Shown here: in pieces, positions 34,981 through 41,533 of the stretch
Numbering within the stretch: position 1 is the first letter of the stretch
Layout of the letters: every line of letters begins with the position of its first letter
Origin: Candidatus Obscuribacterales bacterium
GTDB lineage: Bacteria > Cyanobacteriota > Vampirovibrionia > Obscuribacterales > Obscuribacteraceae
Length of the DNA stretch: 64,000 bases
NCBI GenBank assembly: GCA_020634035.1
Contig: JACKCM010000004.1
Coordinates: 248,001 to 312,000, forward strand
Reading direction: 5' to 3'
Translations under genes and position numbers: made by a program
The notes under the pieces: model-generated
The model's input: the letters and a program-made list of their open reading frames with translations, nothing else
Told to the model about the DNA's origin: nothing
Databases searched by the model: none

Positions 34981-35009
34981 ATAATAGACCGGTCGTCTAG
35001 TTTTGTCAA
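34981..35009 (-). promoter_or_regulatory. Sigma70 promoter with operator palindrome in the spacer
   Basis: Minus strand: TTGACA (35009-35004), 17-base spacer, TATTAT (34986-34981). This is a near-perfect vegetative promoter. The palindrome TAGAC-CGGTC-GTCTA (34985-34999) fills most of the spacer, where a bound repressor would block polymerase. Its layout resembles TetR-family sites. Transcription would start near 34974, giving a leader of about 69 bases to the 41-residue gene. Confidence 0.8.
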
Positions 35010-35065
35010 TCGAGATTTGAAAATCGACTGTCAAAGAATACAAAAGAATACAAAGACCGATGTTT

Positions 35066-36847
35066 TTAGGGACCGGCTTCAGCTTCGGGTTCTGAGGACT
35101 TTTTCTGCCGTTCCATGAGGGAATGGGCGTTCATCCAGCCCACCACGCCCAGGGTGATTCCGTTTCGATACTGGCCGGACTCGAAGATCAGATGTTCGGT
35201 GCCGCCCACGACCACCATGGTTTTGTCCTTTGAAGCGACCGCTTCGAAAAGGTCATAAGTTCCTTTCGATTTGACCAGTTTGTCTTCGTCGCCCTGGAAG
35301 ATAAGCACCGGCAGTTTATCTATGGACCTGGCGTATTCCACATTCTTTTTCATGAAATTTCGAAATTCCAAAAGTTCTTTGGGGCTTAAGCGAAGACGAG
35401 AATTGCGATCTGTTTTCCATGCTCTTCTCAGTCGTTTACTGCTGGTGGCGTGTCGCACTACATATGGTGATATGTCGAGTCTATCGTGTTTGTCTTTCAA
35501 ATAATTTAGACCGACTCGCACTTTCGTAAAAGCCGGTTCATAGCGACTGCCCGATGGAACAGAACAGATGATGCCGGTTATCGACTTTGGGGCCATGGCA
35601 CCAAGGCGAAGCACGATGGCGCCACCCATGGACTCGCCCAGTAAAAAGATTGATCTGTCTGGATAGTCGTGACTGATGGTTTCGACAATCTGTTTCAAGT
35701 CCTCGACACAGCCTTTCATGTCCAGTCGTTCGCTGCCCTTTGACTCTAAATAGGTCCCGAAGCCGCGAACATCAAAAGCTATGGTCATGATGCCTTCTTT
35801 GGCGATGTGGCGCCCAAAGGACTCGTAGGCTCCATGATGCAATCCCAGTCCATGAACGGCTATGATGATGCCTTTTAAGGGCTTGTTCAAATCGACCCAG
35901 ACAAGCCCTGGTGCCTCTTCTGCCTGGTATTGATTTTTCCAGAGAGAACAATGATTGGTGCCTTCTTTTGATAATGGCGATATGTCAGGACGCTTCTCGA
36001 AGAGAAAGCTATCGACCTGACTGTAGTCCGTTTCTACTTTGTTTCCAAAAAGATAGCTGTCCAATCTGGCTTTTAGAGCGCGATCTCCTTCTGTGGTTGG
36101 TTCTTTACTGATACCATATTCAGTGAGGATGCGATCTCTGTTTGAGAGACGAAATATATAAATCGCTTTAGCAAATAGCTGTTTGCTTCTTTTGTTTTTC
36201 AACTTTCGATAGATATCAGAGAGCTTTAGCAGACCCCAGCCATAGTTGATGTCTTCGTCACCAAAAATTTCTCTATCCAGCCTGACCGCTTCTTCTTGAA
36301 AGGTCCCGGCATTTTTATACTGTTCCAGAGATACATGGCAGCTGGCCAGGCTCATGTAGAGCTTCCGCCTCAGCTTTGGCACTTCCGTCTCTTTTAAAAG
36401 ATCGAGGGCTTCTTTATATTTCTCTACCGCTTCTTCGTATCGTCTTTGAAAGTAGAGACATTCTGCATAGTTATACAGTTTTTCTACCGGACAGTATCTG
36501 TTCGATTTCGAACAGCCCAGCTTAATTGCTCTTTCCACCAGCTTCTCGGCTTGATAGTACTGTCCTATGTTGAATTGACAGCCGGCAATATCCATTAGCA
36601 GCTCGCTTTCTTCTTCCGGCGACATGTTGCCTTTGCCAAGCTGCTTTTCCAGCAGTTTGCGGGCTTCTTCAAAGTTCTCTTCTTTGACGAACTGTTGTAC
36701 TTCGCTGCTGCGACCGCAATCAGCTGCGTGGCTGTCTCTGACGGCGACCAGGCAGAAAAAGCTCAACAGAAACAGAACCAGAAACAGATTTAGATCTGAT
36801 TTCCTTTTCTTGAGGATAAGCATAACGTAGTCTCTGAGGGAGCCCAC
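35066..36847 (-). CDS. TPR-alpha/beta hydrolase fusion, membrane-anchored or exported
   Basis: A hydrophobic segment (LNLFLVLFLLSFFCLVAV) near the N-terminus is followed by about 250 residues of TPR repeats (for example YAECLYFQRRYEEAVEKYKEALDLL) and then an S33-type hydrolase: VHGLGLHHGAYE, FDVRGFG, nucleophile GESMGG, acid in QGDEDKL, and His in TEHLIFE. The triad is complete. Substrate unknown, possibly a monoacylglycerol or other lipid ester. GTG at 36847 starts one base after the upstream TPR gene stops; an ATG at 36823 is the alternative. Paralogue at 29054-30127. Confidence 0.86.
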   Translation of the reverse strand: MGSLRDYVMLILKKRKSDLNLFLVLFLLSFFCLVAVRDSHAADCGRSSEVQQFVKEENFEEARKLLEKQLGKGNMSPEEESELLMDIAGCQFNIGQYYQAEKLVERAIKLGCSKSNRYCPVEKLYNYAECLYFQRRYEEAVEKYKEALDLLKETEVPKLRRKLYMSLASCHVSLEQYKNAGTFQEEAVRLDREIFGDEDINYGWGLLKLSDIYRKLKNKRSKQLFAKAIYIFRLSNRDRILTEYGISKEPTTEGDRALKARLDSYLFGNKVETDYSQVDSFLFEKRPDISPLSKEGTNHCSLWKNQYQAEEAPGLVWVDLNKPLKGIIIAVHGLGLHHGAYESFGRHIAKEGIMTIAFDVRGFGTYLESKGSERLDMKGCVEDLKQIVETISHDYPDRSIFLLGESMGGAIVLRLGAMAPKSITGIICSVPSGSRYEPAFTKVRVGLNYLKDKHDRLDISPYVVRHATSSKRLRRAWKTDRNSRLRLSPKELLEFRNFMKKNVEYARSIDKLPVLIFQGDEDKLVKSKGTYDLFEAVASKDKTMVVVGGTEHLIFESGQYRNGITLGVVGWMNAHSLMERQKKSSEPEAEAGP

Positions 36848-36848
36848 A

Positions 36849-37982
36849 TTATATCGGAATATATTCTTCCCTGCTTTCGCTTATCTCGGGCTGAACGGCA
36901 TAGGCACCGCTCAAAACACCGCTGGCCATGCGCTCCATTTGCTCTGCTTCTTCCAGGCGACCGGTGCGCTGAAGAAGGTCTGCATAGCCTCTCATCAGGT
37001 TTATAGTCTCTATATCGCCAGGGCCGAAGAGATTTTGTTTCATGACCAGGGCTCTTTGATAGAGGGGCTCTGCTTTGCCATAGTCTTCTCTGGAGTGATA
37101 AAGAACGGCAAGATTATTGAGGGCGCAGGCCAGTTCTTTGCTGTCAAAAGGAGAGATACTCTCGAGAATTTGTACTGTACGCTTTGCCCAGGGCTCGGCT
37201 TTTTCTAATAAGCTGTTGTTGAAGTAGAGAACCGAGAGCTCCAGGGTGGTTTCAGCAAGGCTGGCATGACCCGCGCCGAGTTTACCCATTTTGATTCCAT
37301 AGGCTTCGAGAAGATTGCGTTCGGCTTCTCTGATGCGCCCCTGGCAGGAAAGCAAAGATGCGAGTTGATGAAGAGTATTGCAATATTCCGGAGTATCTTT
37401 GCCGCAGAGTTTACCCAGTTCCAGAGCCAGGGCGGCGAAACGATCGAAGCTTTCTAAATTGCCCTGACGATGCTCCAGTTCGGCGTTCTCGAGGGCTTGC
37501 TGCCAGCGGGTGAGAAGAGCAGAGGCGGAGGACGCCGGTTGGGCTTTATTTTGGGTCTGGGTCTGAGCTGTGAGGGAAGCCAGATCTTTTCTCAGCGCCT
37601 CTACCGGTTCGCTGTTATCGCCAAACTGGCAAGACCTGGCGTAGATGGCATAGTTGAAGTACTGTTCACAGCTCTGGAAATCGCCAAGCTGGTGGTAAAG
37701 TCTTGCCAGGTCATGGCAGGCGGTAGCGGCCTGTTCAGGAGAAGCGGCAACTTCTGCAGCTTTCTGATAGACGACCCGAGCGGACTCCAGGTCGCCGCGA
37801 CTCCAGGAGCAGCGACCCTGCATTATCAGAGTGTAGGCTTTCAGGTCCGCGTTATGCTCTATCTCTTCCACCACTTGCAGAGCCAACTGCAGAGCGACAT
37901 GAGCCATGTCGAGATTGCCTGTAGAAAGAGCCTCTTCGGCCATTTTTAGATGATTTTGCCAGGTTGTGTAAGCGATGGACAT
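36849..37982 (-). CDS. TPR protein
   Basis: 377 residues, nearly all TPR-like helix pairs, with kinesin-light-chain-like units near the C-terminus (LNNLAVLYHSREDYGKAEPL, YQRALVMKQNLFGPGD). No signal peptide or membrane segment, so cytoplasmic. It probably holds partner proteins. AAGGA is seven bases before the ATG. The TPR-hydrolase fusion follows with no gap, so they form an operon. Confidence 0.88.
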   Translation of the reverse strand: MSIAYTTWQNHLKMAEEALSTGNLDMAHVALQLALQVVEEIEHNADLKAYTLIMQGRCSWSRGDLESARVVYQKAAEVAASPEQAATACHDLARLYHQLGDFQSCEQYFNYAIYARSCQFGDNSEPVEALRKDLASLTAQTQTQNKAQPASSASALLTRWQQALENAELEHRQGNLESFDRFAALALELGKLCGKDTPEYCNTLHQLASLLSCQGRIREAERNLLEAYGIKMGKLGAGHASLAETTLELSVLYFNNSLLEKAEPWAKRTVQILESISPFDSKELACALNNLAVLYHSREDYGKAEPLYQRALVMKQNLFGPGDIETINLMRGYADLLQRTGRLEEAEQMERMASGVLSGAYAVQPEISESREEYIPI

Positions 37983-38145
37983 GGTAGATTCCTTGACCGG
38001 GGACTGGAGCGAGTGGGGGAAAGCGCCATATCAAGAAGCGGGGGCTTCTTCAATATGGTTCGATTTCGATGCCATTGTGAGCTTGGCCTATAATTTGCGA
38101 TGCTAAGAACAATAAGTGATTTTTGTGGCACAAATGTGAAATTCG

Positions 38146-38841
38146 ATGGAAGCCATCCCTGTACTTTATAGAGACCCTCGTCTCCTTTTTGTCGACAAAC
38201 CGACCGGGATGATCATTCATCGGGGCTATGATCGTGATCCGATAACTGTTGCCGACATTGTCCGGGACAAGATCGTCGGTGCGCAGGTTTTTGCCTTACA
38301 TAGACTGGACCGGGGGACTTCTGGGGTGGTGGGCTTCGCCCTGGATTCTGAGATGGCGGCGAAAATGCAGGGTGCGCTCAAAGAGATTCAGAACACAGAA
38401 AAAGAATATGTGGCTCTGGTCAGGGGACCGATGAAAGAGCCGGTGGATCTCGATTATCCTGTGCCCAACAAGGCTGGTGGTGAAAGGGTGCCTGCCCAAA
38501 CCCTTTTTTTGCCGCTGGCCAGCACGGGCCGCTGGACCCTGGTCAAGGCTTATCCTTGCACCGGGCGTTATCATCAGATCCGGCGACACCTCAAACATCT
38601 CAGCCTGCCCGTGGTCGGAGACACAAAGTACGGCAAAGGCGAGGTCAATCGTCTTTTTCGCCAGGATTATTCCCTGACCAGGCTTTTTCTACATGCTCAT
38701 CGCCTGACCTTCAAACATCCGGTCAGTGGAGAGCTGATTTCAATAAAGGCGCCTTTAGACCAGGACCTTAAAAGGGTCATCCGGGAGCTTTTTAAGGTGG
38801 AGCCAGAGCAATTGCTGGATATTACTTGCCGCCCAGGGTAG
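38146..38841 (+). CDS. truC: TruC-like tRNA pseudouridine synthase (RluA family)
   Basis: 231 residues. The family signature HRLDRGTSG carries the catalytic Asp, and CTGRYHQIRRHLKHLSLPVVGDTKYG matches the RluA/TruC core. TruC modifies U65 in tRNA. The TruC assignment rests on length, the absence of an S4 domain and overall resemblance, so another RluA-type target is possible. The 3' end overlaps the convergent exported-protein gene by 20 bases. No strong ribosome site before the ATG. Confidence 0.85.
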   Translation: MEAIPVLYRDPRLLFVDKPTGMIIHRGYDRDPITVADIVRDKIVGAQVFALHRLDRGTSGVVGFALDSEMAAKMQGALKEIQNTEKEYVALVRGPMKEPVDLDYPVPNKAGGERVPAQTLFLPLASTGRWTLVKAYPCTGRYHQIRRHLKHLSLPVVGDTKYGKGEVNRLFRQDYSLTRLFLHAHRLTFKHPVSGELISIKAPLDQDLKRVIRELFKVEPEQLLDITCRPG

Positions 38842-39553
38842 TGTCGATGGAGCGGCTCAATTGCTCTAGTTCGTTATACATCATTCTATGACGGTCGAAA
38901 TTGCTGCCACTCTGGGAGCGCAACTGGGATTCGAGATCATGGATGCGATTCTCCATCTTGAAGAGATCGTTAGCCTGGGTTCTGTTGATCCGGCCGGCGG
39001 CCAGTCCGTTGGCGATTCTTTGATAGAGCACATTGCCGGTAATGGGCACCGGCGGAGTACCGGGCGCTACTGAAGTTGCCGCCGGTGTCGAAACCGGGGT
39101 GGAAACAGTGGTAGCAGCCGGAGTTGAAGCTGGAACAGTGGCGCTTCCTGGTGTTGTCGTGCTGGTGTTATTAGTATAGGACTGAATCTTTGTTTCCAGA
39201 GCTTCCATGGCATGCACCATGGATACAACCTCTGGGTCGTTCAGAGTGCCGTCGGCCATGGCCTGGGTAGCGCTCTGTTTAATGGCGTTGAGGTCATTGG
39301 TTAGTTCTGTTGCTTCAGTAGTGGTCAGTTTGCCTGACTGAATACCTGACTTTATTTCGCTTTCCAGTCGAGACTGCTGCACGGCCAGATTGTTGAGGGT
39401 GGCTGCCTGGGCTCCGCCACCGCCTTTTTTGAGGACGTTCTTGTCGACATAATCTTTCATCATCTTCTGGAAATCGAGAGCCGAAGCCGGTGTTGGACTG
39501 ACCATCGGAAGGACCAGTGAGATAACTAAAGTTGCGGCGAGCCTGCGCTTCAT
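38822..39553 (-). CDS. Exported helical protein with Thr/Pro/Val linker
   Basis: 243 residues with a signal peptide (MKRRLAATLVISLVLPMV, cut after ASA). Residues about 50-130 are helical, a low-complexity Thr/Pro/Val/Ala linker covers about 135-180, and a second helical segment ends with HRMMYNELEQLSRSIDTTLGGK. No family is recognised. GAGGA is six bases before the ATG. Confidence 0.72.
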   Translation of the reverse strand: MKRRLAATLVISLVLPMVSPTPASALDFQKMMKDYVDKNVLKKGGGGAQAATLNNLAVQQSRLESEIKSGIQSGKLTTTEATELTNDLNAIKQSATQAMADGTLNDPEVVSMVHAMEALETKIQSYTNNTSTTTPGSATVPASTPAATTVSTPVSTPAATSVAPGTPPVPITGNVLYQRIANGLAAGRINRTQANDLFKMENRIHDLESQLRSQSGSNFDRHRMMYNELEQLSRSIDTTLGGK

Positions 39554-39622
39554 GACAAATCCTCTGTATAGGTTCTAGATCTGGCACTATTAAAGCACAT
39601 ATTGCCTGAAAAAATTCAGTTG

Positions 39623-39925
39623 TTATTTGGCGAAAGGCTCATGACCTTCCTGTTTAGCCCAGTAGTTCATCCAGGCATTTTGATATTCTTCGGGGGTGAC
39701 TCGATTCCTGGACTCAGGACGAGAGGCTTCAGGAGCCGTCCAGTATCTGGCGATTTCAGGATCGATAACCACTTGTTTGCCGCCCTGTAGATCTCGTCTG
39801 GGTTCTGTAACGCTCACCGGTGTCAGATCCCTATCGAGATAGCTGGAGACGCTGGTGGTCAGAATCGCCGTGGCCACTCCAAGACCGAACATGATCAGAA
39901 TAAATAGAATAAGACCGGATTTCAT
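39623..39925 (-). CDS. Small membrane-anchored protein, unknown function
   Basis: 100 residues. One N-terminal membrane helix (LILFILIMFGLGVATAIL) is followed by a polar tail with TPEEYQNAWMNYWAKQ near the end. No family is recognised. The ATG at 39925 has GGAGG eight bases upstream; a GTG at 39934 overlaps that site and is rejected. The gap to the chorismate mutase gene holds nothing obvious. Confidence 0.68.
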   Translation of the reverse strand: MKSGLILFILIMFGLGVATAILTTSVSSYLDRDLTPVSVTEPRRDLQGGKQVVIDPEIARYWTAPEASRPESRNRVTPEEYQNAWMNYWAKQEGHEPFAK

Positions 39926-40031
39926 GGCTACCACCTCCTCTTATCTTTCATTATCAATGCGGCTTGAATAGCTGTCATCGATAAAATGACTGATTTCCTA
40001 ATAGCACGAAGGGTGGTTTCCGATGCGGATC

Positions 40032-40319
40032 CTAGGAGTTCTGGACCTGTTTGCTCTCGTCCATGATCTTTTCATAGATGCGCATCATCGCAGGTGCTAG
40101 AGAAGAGTTGCGAATATTGACGAGCAGGTGCTCGATAACTTTCTCTTCTCGTTTTTCGTCGAGAATCGGCACACCGTCACGGGCTTTGAGGTAGCCTATC
40201 TCTCTAGCCAGATCCAATCTGGTTTCGAGCAGACCGGTTATCTCTCTATCTATCGCATCGATGGCGATTCTCATCTCTTGTATTTGCTTGTCTTCGGCGC
40301 TTATGTTCAATTCTTGCAT
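40032..40319 (-). CDS. aroQ: Chorismate mutase, AroQ fold
   Basis: 95 residues, one all-helical AroQ domain. Active-site residues are readable in order: Arg in MRIAIDAIDREI, Arg in LETRLDLA, Lys in IGYLKARDG, and the Asp/Arg/Glu cluster in PILDEKREEKV. It converts chorismate to prephenate, the branch point to Tyr and Phe. GAGGA lies nine bases before the ATG. It follows the DAHP synthase gene by 19 bases, so the same attenuators control it. The mutase is stand-alone rather than fused to TyrA or PheA. Confidence 0.92.
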   Translation of the reverse strand: MQELNISAEDKQIQEMRIAIDAIDREITGLLETRLDLAREIGYLKARDGVPILDEKREEKVIEHLLVNIRNSSLAPAMMRIYEKIMDESKQVQNS

Positions 40320-40338
40320 CTCTGATATTCCTCTATAT

Positions 40339-41196
40339 TCAAGCTACTTTTCTAGCCGGGATTCTCTTTGGCGCCGGCAGCGATCTGCCAACGGCTCTCG
40401 CGATGCCGTCGAGGGAGTGAATCAGTTCACACAATTCGGGCAGAGTCAGGGCTTGTTTGGCATCTGAAACCGAACGCTCCGGTACTGGATGGGCTTCTAT
40501 AATGAGACCATCGGCACCACAGGCGATTGCGGCTCTGGAGAGATCGGGGATTATATCGGCTCTACCGGCGGCATGGCTGGGATCGACCAGGACGGGCAGG
40601 TGGGTCATCTGTTTGAGAACAGCTACCGCTCCAAGATCAAGGACATTTCTTGTGCTCTGGTCATAGCTGCGGATACCTCTTTCGCAGAGAATCACCTTTT
40701 CGTTGCCTTCGGCCATGATGTATTCGGCGGCTAGAATTAGCTCTTCTATGGTGGAGGAGAGACCGCGTTTGAGCAAGATAGGCTTATCTGTTTTGCCCAG
40801 CGCTTTCAAAAGCTCGAAGTTCTGCATATTGCGCGAGCCCACTTGCAGGATATCGAGATGGTCGAGGGCGATATCGAGATGCTCTTTCGACATCACTTCC
40901 GAGACGAAAGGCATGCCGGAGATTTTGCGAGTCTCTTCCACGATGGTAAGCCCGTCGGCTCCCAGTCCCTGGAAAGCGTAGGGGGAGGTTCTCGGTTTGA
41001 ACAAACCGCCGCGGATGGCGTTAATAGAACTGGTGGAGAGGACTCTTGCTACCTCTTTCATTTGATCCATATCTTCAATGGCGCAGGGACCACCGATGAG
41101 AAGCAGCTCTTTGCCTCCCACCCGGCAGTCCCCGCTAATTACGATGCTGCTTCTGTCATTTGCATGCTTTTTGCGAGCTAGTTTGGCTTCCAACAT
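40339..41196 (-). CDS. aroF: 3-deoxy-7-phosphoheptulonate (DAHP) synthase, type I beta
   Basis: 285 residues. LLIGGPCAIEDMDQ holds the metal-binding Cys, and RGGLFKPRTSPYAFQGLG the phosphoenolpyruvate-binding region. Metal ligands continue with His in DPSHAAGRAD, Glu in IIEAHP and Asp in SDAKQAL. The enzyme joins phosphoenolpyruvate and erythrose 4-phosphate, the first step of aromatic synthesis. No N-terminal regulatory domain is attached, so feedback is not obvious in the protein; two Tyr/Phe attenuators upstream supply control instead. AGGAG lies eight bases before the ATG. Confidence 0.95.
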   Translation of the reverse strand: MLEAKLARKKHANDRSSIVISGDCRVGGKELLLIGGPCAIEDMDQMKEVARVLSTSSINAIRGGLFKPRTSPYAFQGLGADGLTIVEETRKISGMPFVSEVMSKEHLDIALDHLDILQVGSRNMQNFELLKALGKTDKPILLKRGLSSTIEELILAAEYIMAEGNEKVILCERGIRSYDQSTRNVLDLGAVAVLKQMTHLPVLVDPSHAAGRADIIPDLSRAAIACGADGLIIEAHPVPERSVSDAKQALTLPELCELIHSLDGIARAVGRSLPAPKRIPARKVA

Positions 41197-41216
41197 TTAA
41201 AAATCTCCTCTGTAAA

Positions 41217-41248
41217 ACAAAAATCCGGACTTCTTTTGGAAGTCCGGA
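41217..41248 (-). terminator. aroF: Attenuator 2 terminator, just before DAHP synthase gene
   Basis: Minus strand: TCCGGACTTC-CAAAA-GAAGTCCGGA is a perfect 10-bp stem (41248-41224), followed by TTTTTGTTTT. It ends about 30 bases before the aroF start. The bases GGACTTCC (41245-41238) of its 5' arm can pair instead with GGAAGTCC (41290-41283) inside leader peptide 2, forming an antiterminator. Confidence 0.9.
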
Positions 41249-41275
41249 GTCAACACATAACCTTGATGAACGACT

Positions 41276-41338
41276 CTACTCAGGACTTCCCCTGTTTGCG
41301 CTTCCAAAAAAATAAAAATAGGTATTGGCTGTGGTCAT
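41276..41338 (-). CDS. Attenuator leader peptide 2 (Tyr/Phe-rich, 20 residues)
   Basis: ATG at 41338 is preceded by AAGGGA. The peptide begins MTTANTYFYFFGS, then ends at TAG (41276-41278). The codons TAT TTT TAT TTT TTT run at 41320-41306. A ribosome stalled there leaves GGAAGTCC (41290-41283) free to form the antiterminator; a ribosome that reaches the stop covers it and lets the terminator form. This is the classic pheA/trp logic. Confidence 0.88.
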   Translation of the reverse strand: MTTANTYFYFFGSANRGSPE

Positions 41339-41355
41339 TATCTTTTCCCTTATAA

Positions 41356-41387
41356 ACAAAAAACCGTGGAACTCACGGTCCACGGTT
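41356..41387 (-). terminator. Attenuator 1 terminator
   Basis: Minus strand: AACCGTGGA (41387-41379), 8-base loop, TCCACGGTT (41370-41362), followed by TTTTTTG overlapping the stem end. The first four bases of the 5' arm belong to the 12-base segment ATCAGATGAACC (41395-41384). That segment pairs perfectly with GGTTCATCTGAT (41427-41416) at the end of leader peptide 1, so terminator and antiterminator exclude each other. Confidence 0.88.
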
Positions 41388-41416
41388 CATCTGATGTGCA
41401 AGAGCTTGGCTCGAAA

Positions 41417-41467
41417 TCAGATGAACCTCGGGGCAAAAAAGTAAAAGTAGTAGGATTTGTTGCTCAT
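41417..41467 (-). CDS. Attenuator leader peptide 1 (Tyr/Phe-rich, 16 residues)
   Basis: ATG at 41467, TGA at 41419-41417. The peptide is MSNKSYYFYFFAPRFI, with seven aromatic residues of 16. Codons TAC TAC TTT TAC TTT TTT run at 41452-41435. The last codons (GGTTCATCTGA) are also the 5' arm of the antiterminator. No Shine-Dalgarno sits at proper spacing, and the promoter places the transcript start at or one base before the ATG, so this leader may be translated from a leaderless mRNA. Confidence 0.87.
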   Translation of the reverse strand: MSNKSYYFYFFAPRFI

Positions 41468-41474
41468 GTCCTAG

Positions 41475-41503
41475 ATGTTATATCCGTTAGGGAACCAGGT
41501 CAA
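41475..41503 (-). promoter_or_regulatory. Predicted promoter of the aroF leader
   Basis: Minus strand: TTGACC (41503-41498), 17-base spacer, TAACAT (41480-41475). It lies about 30 bases after the TyrA-PheA stop, with no terminator between, so transcripts from the upstream genes would also pass through both attenuators. Confidence 0.6.
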
Positions 41504-41533
41504 GATCAAATCGCGATGATGTTAATGTTTACA

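Noticed and set aside
38117..38129. TTTGTG/CACAAA inverted repeat before the pseudouridine synthase gene
   Set aside because: Too short and without other promoter parts to call an operator.
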